This document shows positions 5,728 to 13,913 of a stretch of 64,000 bases of DNA, one piece after another. The position numbers and the translations under genes are program-made. Within the stretch, counting starts at the first letter, position 1. Each line of letters starts with the position of its first letter. This stretch comes from CBFHWU01 sp965659665 (GTDB taxonomy: Bacteria > Bacteroidota > Bacteroidia > Flavobacteriales > Flavobacteriaceae). The stretch covers positions 41,740-105,739 of the forward strand of contig CBFHWU010000032.1 in assembly GCA_965659665.1 (NCBI GenBank), written 5' to 3'. The notes beneath the pieces are model-generated. The model was given only the letters and a program-made list of their open reading frames with translations, was not told where the DNA came from and ran no database searches.

Positions 5728-6873
5728 ATGATCAGACTTTTTTTCCTATTTGTATGCCTTTCATTTTTTAACACAAATTTGGCACAGTCTTTTGTTAACG
5801 AAACCCTACAATATGATGGCGAAACAAGGAGTTATGAAATTTATGTTCCCTCTACATATGATGGTAGTGTTTCAGTCCCATTGATGTTTAGTTTTCATGG
5901 AGGTGGCGGAAATATTGCAGAAAATAAGGCCATAAATGACTTGAGTTCTTTGGCTGAAACCGACAACTTTATTGCTGTGTATCCACAAGCATTGGCAGAT
6001 CCAAATGATGATGGTGAAACACTTTGGATTCATAAAGACCCCACCTCAATAGACGATGTTTGGTTCATTGATGCATTAATTGATACCATTTCTAATGATT
6101 ATCAAATCGACTTAAATCGGGTTTATGCCTGTGGTTATTCACATGGTGGTGAATTCACGCTATCCCTTGCCTGTAGGTTAAATAACAGAATTGCAGCTAT
6201 TGGAGTAGTCGCCAGAACAATGCAAACGTATACCTATAATAATTGCTCACCTGTTCATCCTACTGGAGTTATGACCATTTTAGGTACCGATGACTTTATA
6301 TCAAATTATAATGGTGTTTATTGGCAAGGAACACAATATTATCTTTCTGCCGAAGAAATGCACAGCTATTGGGCTAATTATAACAACTGCAACAACACCG
6401 CTACTGTAACAGATATTCCTAATACAAATACGTCAGATGGAACGACTGTTGAACGTCATACATGGTCTACCTCAGAAGGGTGTGAATATGTAGAGGAGTT
6501 AAAAGTAATTGGTGGGGGACATGACTGGCCAGGATCTTTTGGAAATATGGATATTAACGCCACTGAAGAAATTTGGCAATTTGTTTCAAAATATGATCTC
6601 AACGGCTTAATGGCATGTTCAACTGCATCGATAAGTGACAAGCCAGATTATGGGAAAAAAATTGTGCTATATCCAAACCCCTCCAAAGATCAAATCACTG
6701 TCCAAACAAGTTTTTTACCACATAAAAATTATTCGCTTTTGACTCTAACTGGTAAACAAGTTAAAAGTGGGGTATTGAAGTCGAGCGAGCCTACCATCAA
6801 TATATCCTCGTTACCTTCAAATATCTACCTCTTAAAACTTCATGATCGTTACATTAAATTTGTAAAACTCTAA
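5728..6873 (+). CDS. Secreted CE1/PHB-depolymerase-like esterase with T9SS sorting domain
   Basis: A 381-residue protein with a signal peptide (residues 1-20, ending LAQ). An alpha/beta-hydrolase domain covers about 25-290. It has the oxyanion segment SFHGGGGN (55-62), nucleophile elbow CGYSHGG (Ser138), Asp188 or Asp189 (GTDDF) and His265 (GGGHDWPG). This is the pattern of the LpqC/PHB depolymerase and feruloyl/acetyl-xylan esterase group (CE1). It likely cleaves ester bonds in polyesters or plant/algal polysaccharides outside the cell. Residues about 311-381 (IVLYPNPSKD to the end) form a type A T9SS C-terminal sorting domain. It stands alone, next to the decayed island. Confidence 0.85.
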   Translation: MIRLFFLFVCLSFFNTNLAQSFVNETLQYDGETRSYEIYVPSTYDGSVSVPLMFSFHGGGGNIAENKAINDLSSLAETDNFIAVYPQALADPNDDGETLWIHKDPTSIDDVWFIDALIDTISNDYQIDLNRVYACGYSHGGEFTLSLACRLNNRIAAIGVVARTMQTYTYNNCSPVHPTGVMTILGTDDFISNYNGVYWQGTQYYLSAEEMHSYWANYNNCNNTATVTDIPNTNTSDGTTVERHTWSTSEGCEYVEELKVIGGGHDWPGSFGNMDINATEEIWQFVSKYDLNGLMACSTASISDKPDYGKKIVLYPNPSKDQITVQTSFLPHKNYSLLTLTGKQVKSGVLKSSEPTINISSLPSNIYLLKLHDRYIKFVKL

Positions 6874-6912
6874 AACACACAAGTATTTACTTCGATGTCG
6901 CATTCAATAATT

Positions 6913-6935
6913 GTGATATTAATTTATAGTATCAC
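6913..6935. terminator. Weak hairpin after the esterase gene
   Basis: GTGATA (6913-6918) and TATCAC (6930-6935) can pair around an 11-base AT loop. There is no clear T-run, so this is a tentative terminator between the convergent esterase and HD-protein genes. Confidence 0.3.
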
Positions 6936-7027
6936 GAAATAAAAAATCGAAACATAGAACCAGTCATAAGAAATTTTAGGAACCAAAATACACGGTAAGT
7001 AAAAAATTATTGGTCATAAAGATTAAA

Positions 7028-9031
7028 TTATTCAGGATACATAACCCTTAGCTGATACACATTAATAAGTTTAGCAATAAAAACAGTTTTTATAGTTTCG
7101 ATTTCTTGCAAGGTAATATTAGCTTCCAAGAATTGGTCTTCTTTCATTTGGTTTTGAACGATACGATTAACAAAATCGGAGATGTTTTCTGCATTAGGCT
7201 CTTGGATACTTTTTGAAGCGGCTTCCACACTATCAGCCATCATTAGTATAGCTGTTTCTTTTGAAAATGGTTTTGGTCCTTTATATCTAAAATCATGATC
7301 CAAAATATCAGCATCAACTGATTTGGCTTTCATCAAAAAATAATACACTGAAGTGGTCCCATGATGGGTTCGAATAAAATCAATAATTCGATCTGGTAAA
7401 TTATATTTTTTTGCAATTTCGATTCCATCCAAAACATGGTCAATAATAATCCGAGTGCTTTCATGAGGTTCTAAATCATTATGGGGGCTGTAGGAGGTGG
7501 ACTGGTTTTCACTAAAATAGGCTGGATTTTTCAGTTTACCAATATCATGAAACAATGCTCCTACACGAATCAAAAGTGCATTAGCGCCGATTTCGTTTGC
7601 CGCAGCTTCAGCAATATTAGCTACTTGTAACGAATGATGAAAGGTTCCAGGAGCCGAATTAGCTAATTCACGCAGTAAAGGAGAATTAGTATCTGAAAGT
7701 TCTAACAAAGAAACATCTGAAACTAAACCAAATATTTTTTCGTAAATATAAATCAGTGGATGTACAAATAATGTAGCCAAGCCATTCATCATGAATAATC
7801 CAAGAATGGATACATTCAAAAATCGAGGACTTCCTTCACTAATTAAAACAAAAGAAATGTAACCCAACATGTATACTAGCGTAATAACACCAACTGATAT
7901 AAATAAGTTTGCTCGTTTATATAAATCAGGAACTGTTAGAGTGGCAATAATTCCTGCAATCATTTGTAAAAAGATATATTCAAAACTATTGGGTACAATA
8001 AATCCAATGAGAAGCATGGCAATCAAATGGGTAAAGAGGGCCAAACGTGAATCAAAAAAAGTTTTGATAATCAACGGTAATATACAAATAGGAACTGCAT
8101 AAATTAATGCAACATCATAACTCACCACTACATTAACCAGTAACAACATCAACAATAAATTGGTAAATAAGAAACTCACCTTAATATTATTTTCGTATTC
8201 TTCAGGACGAAAACGATATAAAAACACAAACAAAAGCAATAAGCTAATTCCGGCAAGTAGGCCATATCCCAATAAAATCCAATTTTCATTTGCATCGCTC
8301 CAAAGTTGTGACTGATACTCTTTTTTGAGAGACTGAAGAATTTGATATTTTTCGGTTTCTACAATCTCCCCTTTGGCAATAATTCGAACTCCTTTTGACA
8401 TCACACCTCTTGAGGGTAAAATACTGCGAAGAGCTCCCTCTGTAATTTGTGAAGTCAGTTCGGGAGCTAAGCTAATGTTGGGACGAAGCAAAGATTCTAA
8501 TCGCATAAAAAAAACTCTATATACTTCCCTAAAAACAGATTCTTTGAGTTTTAATCCAGATAAATTATACGATCTATTCAACTCCGAAAATAATTGAATA
8601 CGTTCAATATTTCCTTCAACCAATGCTACTTTCGTGGCTTCATCATACAACAATTCAGCATCTCTAACTCCTTTTTGGTAATATGACATTACATAACTGA
8701 TAATCTGATTCTCTACAGATTCCGTCAATTCTAATGTGTTGAGTTCAAATTGAATTTGATCAAGTACTTGATCGACAACTGAGGGATCAACTTCAAAATA
8801 TATAGGCGTTTGAGCAATGATTTGAGAACGTTCATTGGACATCTCCTTCTCTGTTTTAAGAATAGGGAAATCAAATGGGGCAAGGAGCGTTTCATATTGC
8901 CATGGCTTTCCTTTCTGAAATTCATATTTAAAACCTGAACCTTTAGGAAATAAAAACAAAACCAATCCCAAAGTGGTCAAAAAAAGCAAGACTTTAAATA
9001 AAATAGACTGATATCGAAAAAAGTAATTCAT
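7028..9031 (-). CDS. 7TM-HD (7TMR-HD) phosphohydrolase, PgpH-type c-di-AMP phosphodiesterase
   Basis: A 667-residue membrane protein. There is one N-terminal helix (residues about 8-28), an extracytoplasmic region to about 250, a bundle of about seven helices (250-440) and a cytoplasmic HD domain. That domain contains HHSLQVANIAEAAANEIG near 463 and FHDIGKL near 490, whose His/Asp residues bind the metals. This is the layout of PgpH/YqfF proteins, which hydrolyse cyclic di-AMP in Firmicutes; the Bacteroidetes members are usually called HDIG-domain proteins. The nucleotide is inferred, not proven. It is divergent from an NlpC/P60 gene, with a -7 box 18 bases upstream of its start. Confidence 0.88.
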   Translation of the reverse strand: MNYFFRYQSILFKVLLFLTTLGLVLFLFPKGSGFKYEFQKGKPWQYETLLAPFDFPILKTEKEMSNERSQIIAQTPIYFEVDPSVVDQVLDQIQFELNTLELTESVENQIISYVMSYYQKGVRDAELLYDEATKVALVEGNIERIQLFSELNRSYNLSGLKLKESVFREVYRVFFMRLESLLRPNISLAPELTSQITEGALRSILPSRGVMSKGVRIIAKGEIVETEKYQILQSLKKEYQSQLWSDANENWILLGYGLLAGISLLLLFVFLYRFRPEEYENNIKVSFLFTNLLLMLLLVNVVVSYDVALIYAVPICILPLIIKTFFDSRLALFTHLIAMLLIGFIVPNSFEYIFLQMIAGIIATLTVPDLYKRANLFISVGVITLVYMLGYISFVLISEGSPRFLNVSILGLFMMNGLATLFVHPLIYIYEKIFGLVSDVSLLELSDTNSPLLRELANSAPGTFHHSLQVANIAEAAANEIGANALLIRVGALFHDIGKLKNPAYFSENQSTSYSPHNDLEPHESTRIIIDHVLDGIEIAKKYNLPDRIIDFIRTHHGTTSVYYFLMKAKSVDADILDHDFRYKGPKPFSKETAILMMADSVEAASKSIQEPNAENISDFVNRIVQNQMKEDQFLEANITLQEIETIKTVFIAKLINVYQLRVMYPE

Positions 9032-9049
9032 ACGATCTAATTAATTATT

Positions 9050-9057
9050 CAAAATTA
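9050..9057 (-). promoter_or_regulatory. -7 element for the HD-phosphohydrolase gene
   Basis: The minus strand reads TAATTTTG, matching TAnnTTTG, 18 bases before the ATG at 9031. No good -33 TTTG at standard spacing; the nearest is TTTC at 9078-9081. Confidence 0.4.
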
Positions 9058-9088
9058 AGGTTAATGCATGAAGTGGTGAAATTTTAAA

Positions 9089-9118
9089 TTTGGATGTATT
9101 GATTTATTTCTATTTTTG
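9089..9118 (+). promoter_or_regulatory. Sigma-A promoter of the NlpC/P60 gene
   Basis: TTTG (9089-9092), 18 bases, TATTTTTG (9111-9118): both Bacteroidetes elements at good spacing. Transcription would start near 9123-9125, at the ATG 9126, so the message is probably leaderless. A possible start at 9090 lies inside this promoter and is rejected. Confidence 0.7.
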
Positions 9119-9125
9119 CAGGTGT

Positions 9126-9875
9126 ATGCAGTACGGAATTTGTAATTTGGGTTTAATTCCACTTCGTCAAGAAGCTGACCATTGCGCTTCTCAAACTTCT
9201 GAAGTTTTATATGGTGAGCATTTCAAAATTCTTAAGCAACGAAAAGATTGGAGTTTTGTTCGATTGTCACTCGATAACTACGAGGGTTGGTTAAATAATA
9301 AACAATTTCAACTTATTGAACAAAACATTTTTGATGAAATAGAAACTAAGCCTTTCGAGTATGCATCTGATTTGGTGGGATTTATCTGCAAAAAAAATCA
9401 AATTTTATTTCCTATCACTTTGGGAGGTGTGATTAGTGCTGCTCCATATTTAAACCATTCGTATGAAGGAGCAAAAACATCCTCAAAAAAATTAAAGAAA
9501 ACATTAATTGATTTAGCGCTAATGTACCTTAATGCTCCCTATTTATGGGGCGGAAAATCTCCATTTGGAATCGATTGTTCAGGATTCACTCAGTCAGTGT
9601 ATCGATTGGCTGGAATTTATCTCCATCGTGATGCTCATCAACAAGCCACTCAAGGGGATTTATTGAGTTTTATTGAGGAAAGCGAGGCAGGTGACTTGGC
9701 TTTTTTTGATGACAAAGAAGGAAAAATAACCCATGTTGGAATTATTCTCGAAAACAATCATATTATTCATGCTTTTGGAAAAGTTAGAATTGATCGTATT
9801 GATCAGACGGGGATTTTTAATGCTGAAACAGGTAGGCACTCCCACAAATTAAGAATAATTAAAAAAATGATATAA
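9126..9875 (+). CDS. C40 (NlpC/P60) cell-wall peptidase with N-terminal SH3-like domain
   Basis: Starting at ATG 9126 the protein has 249 residues and no signal peptide. Residues 1-60 resemble a bacterial SH3 domain (YGEHFKILKQRKDWSFVRL). The C-terminal half is NlpC/P60: YLWGGKSPFGIDCSGFTQS with the catalytic Cys151, THVGIIL with His203, and HAFG with His215 as the third residue. The family cleaves gamma-D-Glu/meso-Dap bonds in peptidoglycan peptides. Without a signal peptide it may act on recycled muropeptides in the cytoplasm, or be exported by another route. The start is chosen by promoter position and family similarity. Confidence 0.86.
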   Translation: MQYGICNLGLIPLRQEADHCASQTSEVLYGEHFKILKQRKDWSFVRLSLDNYEGWLNNKQFQLIEQNIFDEIETKPFEYASDLVGFICKKNQILFPITLGGVISAAPYLNHSYEGAKTSSKKLKKTLIDLALMYLNAPYLWGGKSPFGIDCSGFTQSVYRLAGIYLHRDAHQQATQGDLLSFIEESEAGDLAFFDDKEGKITHVGIILENNHIIHAFGKVRIDRIDQTGIFNAETGRHSHKLRIIKKMI

Positions 9876-9912
9876 AAAAAACCTTGTCTGTCGTCTGGAC
9901 AAGATTTTTTTT
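9876..9912. terminator. Bidirectional intrinsic terminator
   Basis: CTTGTC (9883-9888) pairs with GACAAG (9898-9903), flanked by a run of A before and a run of T after (9905-9912). It lies between the convergent NlpC/P60 and TPR genes and works for both strands. Confidence 0.8.
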
Positions 9913-9927
9913 ATATTTAAACATATT

Positions 9928-11181
9928 CTATAACCCTAAGGCTTCAAGCTGATCACGCACGATCTTAAAGTTAGAGCTATCCCCTATGGTTCCATAGATA
10001 TTTTTTAGTGTGGTTAGCGCTTCCTTATTTTTAGGGTCAATATCTATTAATTCCTTCAAAACTGGAATTGCCTCTAAAAAAATATCTTCTCTTTTTTCTT
10101 TGAGTTTGTCGTACTTAATATTATCCGCTTTTGTATTTCCCAAACTATTCATTTGTTCCACTAAATCAGATTCTTTTTCCAAAATTAGTGCCGCAAGATT
10201 TAGGTAGGTCGCTGTGTAGGTTGGATCGAGTTGTTTGGCGGTTTCATAATACGAAACGGCCTCATCACGGTTTCCTTGTTCTGCATTAATGACACCAAGA
10301 TTAAAGTATAGAATAGGATTGTCAGGATCCTGTTCTATAGCTAATTTCATCAGTACTTTAAATTGATCTTTATCCCCAATTTGAATGTACAAATCCGCCT
10401 CAACAAGAATAAGGTTGACGTCTTTGGGATTAGCTGCACGAGCTTCTTTAATGGCTTCAATTGCTAATGCTGTTTCTCCTTGTTTAACATAAATCAACGC
10501 CATATTTTTTATAATTTCTGGCAAACGTGACTCCGAATCTTGGGTTCTAAAATTGGTAAAATCCTTTGTTTTCTGGTAGAGTTCATAGGTTGTTTTATCT
10601 ACCTCCATCTCTTCCTCAGATTTAACATCTGTTACAAAATATGAAGTTTTAATCCCTTCATACCCAATATCTTTTAAAGATGAATAGTAATCTAAGGCAA
10701 TAGGATAATCTTCAGCATTTACAGCACTTGAAGCAGCAAAATATAAATAATCTATATTGGTTTCCTTATCTAAACTATAAGCCGTGTACAATAATTGTGC
10801 TGCTTCAGAAAACTCTTCTTCTTTATTTTTTTTTACGGCATAATTCACAACATCATTTGTCAATTGAAGTAAAATATCAGGTAATAAACTGGTATATTTT
10901 GTAGATTTATTGGTTTGTTCAATTTCTTTTACAAGGTCGAATGCGTCAATAGCTGCCTGAAAACTTTTGGTAGCTGTCAAGGATTTACCGTTTAAAAAGT
11001 GATACTGAGTTTGATACTTCGCCTCACTGGATGTAACAATACCTTCAATAGATTTTAAGGAAGTCAATGCTTCCTCAAACTTTGAGGCATCAACGAGTTT
11101 TTCGATTGCACGAAGCTCTTTTTTTTGAGCTGTAGAGATAGAAATTACAGCTAACGCGATAACTAATATATATTTTTTCAT
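9928..11181 (-). CDS. Periplasmic TPR-repeat protein
   Basis: A 417-residue protein with a signal peptide (MKKYILVIALAVISISTAQ). Alpha-helical repeats fill the rest. The clearest TPRs are at about 230-270 and 288-340 (PDNPILYFNLGVINAEQGNR then DEAVSYYETAKQLDPTYTAT). TPR arrays bind proteins; the partner is unknown. It lies 29 bases after gyrA in the same direction and is probably cotranscribed, an arrangement I believe is common in Flavobacteriaceae. The gene ends at a strong bidirectional terminator. Confidence 0.8.
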   Translation of the reverse strand: MKKYILVIALAVISISTAQKKELRAIEKLVDASKFEEALTSLKSIEGIVTSSEAKYQTQYHFLNGKSLTATKSFQAAIDAFDLVKEIEQTNKSTKYTSLLPDILLQLTNDVVNYAVKKNKEEEFSEAAQLLYTAYSLDKETNIDYLYFAASSAVNAEDYPIALDYYSSLKDIGYEGIKTSYFVTDVKSEEEMEVDKTTYELYQKTKDFTNFRTQDSESRLPEIIKNMALIYVKQGETALAIEAIKEARAANPKDVNLILVEADLYIQIGDKDQFKVLMKLAIEQDPDNPILYFNLGVINAEQGNRDEAVSYYETAKQLDPTYTATYLNLAALILEKESDLVEQMNSLGNTKADNIKYDKLKEKREDIFLEAIPVLKELIDIDPKNKEALTTLKNIYGTIGDSSNFKIVRDQLEALGL

Positions 11182-11210
11182 GATGATTAATAAAGTGTTT
11201 ATTCTATTTA

Positions 11211-13697
11211 TTATTCGTTACTGGTATTAACATCAATGTCATCAAAATCAGTGATTTCCTCATCCTCTTGCATTACTTTGGCTACAGCAGCGATTGAGTC
11301 ACCTCCTTTTATATTAATTAGGCGAACCCCTTGTGTGGCTCGACCCATTACTCTCAAAGATTCAACTCCCAAACGGATAGCAATACCTGAGCGATTGATA
11401 ATCATTAAATCGTCATTATCAGCAACATTTTTAATGGCTACTAAATTACCAGTTTTTTCGGTTACAGCAATGGTTTTTACTCCTTTTCCTCCGCGATTTG
11501 TAATTCGATAATTTTCTAATGTTGAACGTTTTCCATAACCATTTTCAGAAACAACCAATACATCTGAGTCCATATCGTTCACAGATATCATTCCAATCAC
11601 CTCGTCTTGATCATCTTTAAGCCTAATTCCTCTTACTCCTGACGCACTACGACCCATGGGTCGAGTTTTGCTTTCCTCAAAACGTATGGCTTTACCAGAC
11701 TTTACCGCCAGCATGACTTGTGAATTCCCTGTGGTAAGTTTAGCTTCTAATAGTTCATCATCATCTCGAATGGTGATGGCATTAATACCATTGGCTCGAG
11801 GTCTTGAGTATTGTTCAAGTGATGTTTTTTTGACTTGACCTTTTTTGGTCGCCATAATTACATAATGATTGTTAATATACTCTTCCTCTTTTAAATCTTG
11901 AGTACATATAAAAGCTTTGACTTTATCATCTTGTTCAATGTTAATGAGGTTTTGAATCGCCCTACCTTTTGAAGTTTTTGAACCTTCAGGTATTTCGTAA
12001 ACACGCATCCAAAAACACTTCCCTTTTTGTGTAAAAAACAGCATATATTGGTGATTGGTTCCCACAAATAAGTGTTCTAAAAAATCTTCATTTCGAGTGG
12101 TCGATGCTTTCTGACCTACTCCTCCTCTATTTTGGGTTTTGTAATCTGTTAATGGAGTTCTTTTGATATAACCCGCGTGTGATATCGTGAGCACGACTTT
12201 TTCATTTGGTATCATATCCTCCATACTAAAGGAACCTCCAGCATAATCAATCTGAGATCGTCGCTCATCACTATATTTTTGGCTTACTTCTAAGAGTTCT
12301 TCTTTGATGATTTGCATACGACGGGATTCTTTATCTAGAATGTCTTTCAAATCTTCGATGGTTTTCATCAACTCTTCGTACTCATTTCGGAGTTTGTCTT
12401 GTTCCAAGCCTGTAAGTTGACGTAAACGCATTTCAACAATTGCTTTGGACTGTATTTCAGTTAGTTTAAAACGAGCAATTAATTTATTTCGTGCTTCTTC
12501 AGCATTAGCAGAAGCTTTGATCAATTCAATAACCTCATCAATATTATCAGAGGCGATAATTAGTCCTTCTAATATGTGGGCTCTTTCCTCGGCCTTTTTT
12601 AATTCAAATTTTGTTCGCCGAACAACAACCTCATGGCGATGATCTACAAAATGAGTAATGAGTTGTTTAAGATTTAATAACTGAGGGCGACCATGTACTA
12701 AAGCAATATTATTGACACTAAATGATGACTGAAGTGCGGTATACTTATACAGCATATTTAATACAATATTGGGAACAGCATCACGTTTAAGTACATAAAC
12801 TACTCGCATACCTTTTCGATCTGATTCATCTCGAATATTGGAAATCCCCTCAATTTTTTTATCATTGATAAGTTCAGCTGTCTTACGAATCATTTCAGCT
12901 TTATTGACCTGATATGGAATTTCGGTGACAATAATACTTTCTTTTCCTTGTACTTCCTCAATGATAGCTTTCCCCCTAAGTACAACTCGACCTCTTCCGG
13001 TATGAAAAGCTTCTTTTACCCCTTCGTATCCATAAATAATACCTCCCGTTGGAAAATCAGGTGCTTTGACGTGTTGTATCAACTCATCAATATCAATGTC
13101 ATTGTTTTCAATGTAGGCTATAGTGCCAGCAGCCACTTCGCTTAAATTGTGAGGGGGCATATTGGTTGCCATACCAACGGCAATTCCAGAAGCTCCATTA
13201 ATAAGAAGGTTTGGTACTCTTGTGGGTAGTACTTTTGGTTCTTTCAAAGAATCGTCAAAGTTCAATTGATGATCCACAGTATCTTTGTCAATATCCGCCA
13301 GCATATCCTCCGAAATCTTTCGCATTCGTGCTTCGGTATATCGCATGGCTGCTGGACTATCTCCATCTACTGAACCAAAATTTCCCTGGCCATCAACCAT
13401 CATATAACGCAAGCTCCAAGATTGAGCCATTCGAACCATAGTATCATATACAGAAGTATCCCCATGAGGATGATATTTTCCCAATACTTCTCCAACTATA
13501 CGAGCTGATTTTTTGTATGAACTATTTGAACGAACCCCTAACTCGTGCATCCCAAACAGAACTCGGCGATGAACGGGTTTTAGTCCGTCTCTAACGTCAG
13601 GAAGTGCACGTGACACTATGACAGACATTGAATAGTCAATATAGGCAGATTTCATTTCATCCTCTATATTGATGGGTATCAATTTATCCTCAGACAT
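11211..13697 (-). CDS. gyrA: DNA gyrase subunit A
   Basis: An 828-residue protein with all GyrA hallmarks. These are the N-terminal motif SRALPDVRDGLKPVHRRVL (29-47), the catalytic tyrosine Tyr120 in AAMRYTEARM, the QRDR at about 65-104 and six C-terminal beta-pinwheel repeats (about 510-800). With GyrB it introduces negative supercoils using ATP. At the site equal to E. coli Ser83 the residue is Thr81 (HPHGDTSVYD) and the Asp87 equivalent is Asp85. The acidic tail (DEEITDFDDIDVNTSNE) is typical. Divergent from clpC; no TAnnTTTG element was found in the 216-base gap. Confidence 0.97.
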   Translation of the reverse strand: MSEDKLIPINIEDEMKSAYIDYSMSVIVSRALPDVRDGLKPVHRRVLFGMHELGVRSNSSYKKSARIVGEVLGKYHPHGDTSVYDTMVRMAQSWSLRYMMVDGQGNFGSVDGDSPAAMRYTEARMRKISEDMLADIDKDTVDHQLNFDDSLKEPKVLPTRVPNLLINGASGIAVGMATNMPPHNLSEVAAGTIAYIENNDIDIDELIQHVKAPDFPTGGIIYGYEGVKEAFHTGRGRVVLRGKAIIEEVQGKESIIVTEIPYQVNKAEMIRKTAELINDKKIEGISNIRDESDRKGMRVVYVLKRDAVPNIVLNMLYKYTALQSSFSVNNIALVHGRPQLLNLKQLITHFVDHRHEVVVRRTKFELKKAEERAHILEGLIIASDNIDEVIELIKASANAEEARNKLIARFKLTEIQSKAIVEMRLRQLTGLEQDKLRNEYEELMKTIEDLKDILDKESRRMQIIKEELLEVSQKYSDERRSQIDYAGGSFSMEDMIPNEKVVLTISHAGYIKRTPLTDYKTQNRGGVGQKASTTRNEDFLEHLFVGTNHQYMLFFTQKGKCFWMRVYEIPEGSKTSKGRAIQNLINIEQDDKVKAFICTQDLKEEEYINNHYVIMATKKGQVKKTSLEQYSRPRANGINAITIRDDDELLEAKLTTGNSQVMLAVKSGKAIRFEESKTRPMGRSASGVRGIRLKDDQDEVIGMISVNDMDSDVLVVSENGYGKRSTLENYRITNRGGKGVKTIAVTEKTGNLVAIKNVADNDDLMIINRSGIAIRLGVESLRVMGRATQGVRLINIKGGDSIAAVAKVMQEDEEITDFDDIDVNTSNE

Positions 13698-13913
13698 ATG
13701 TTTTGTTAATTTGATGTTTTGTAAGTATTGCTAAAATACACAAATAAGAAGGAAGCAATTTATGAATTTTAAGCTTTTTTAAACTTATTTATTAACACTA
13801 TTAATAATAATAATCCCATATTTTTATAATTATGGCATTTGATTTTTGATTTTTTTTTCGTCTATTAGCACTGTGTGGTTCAGTTTTTGAAACATAAAAA
13901 TAAAAAATGCTAT

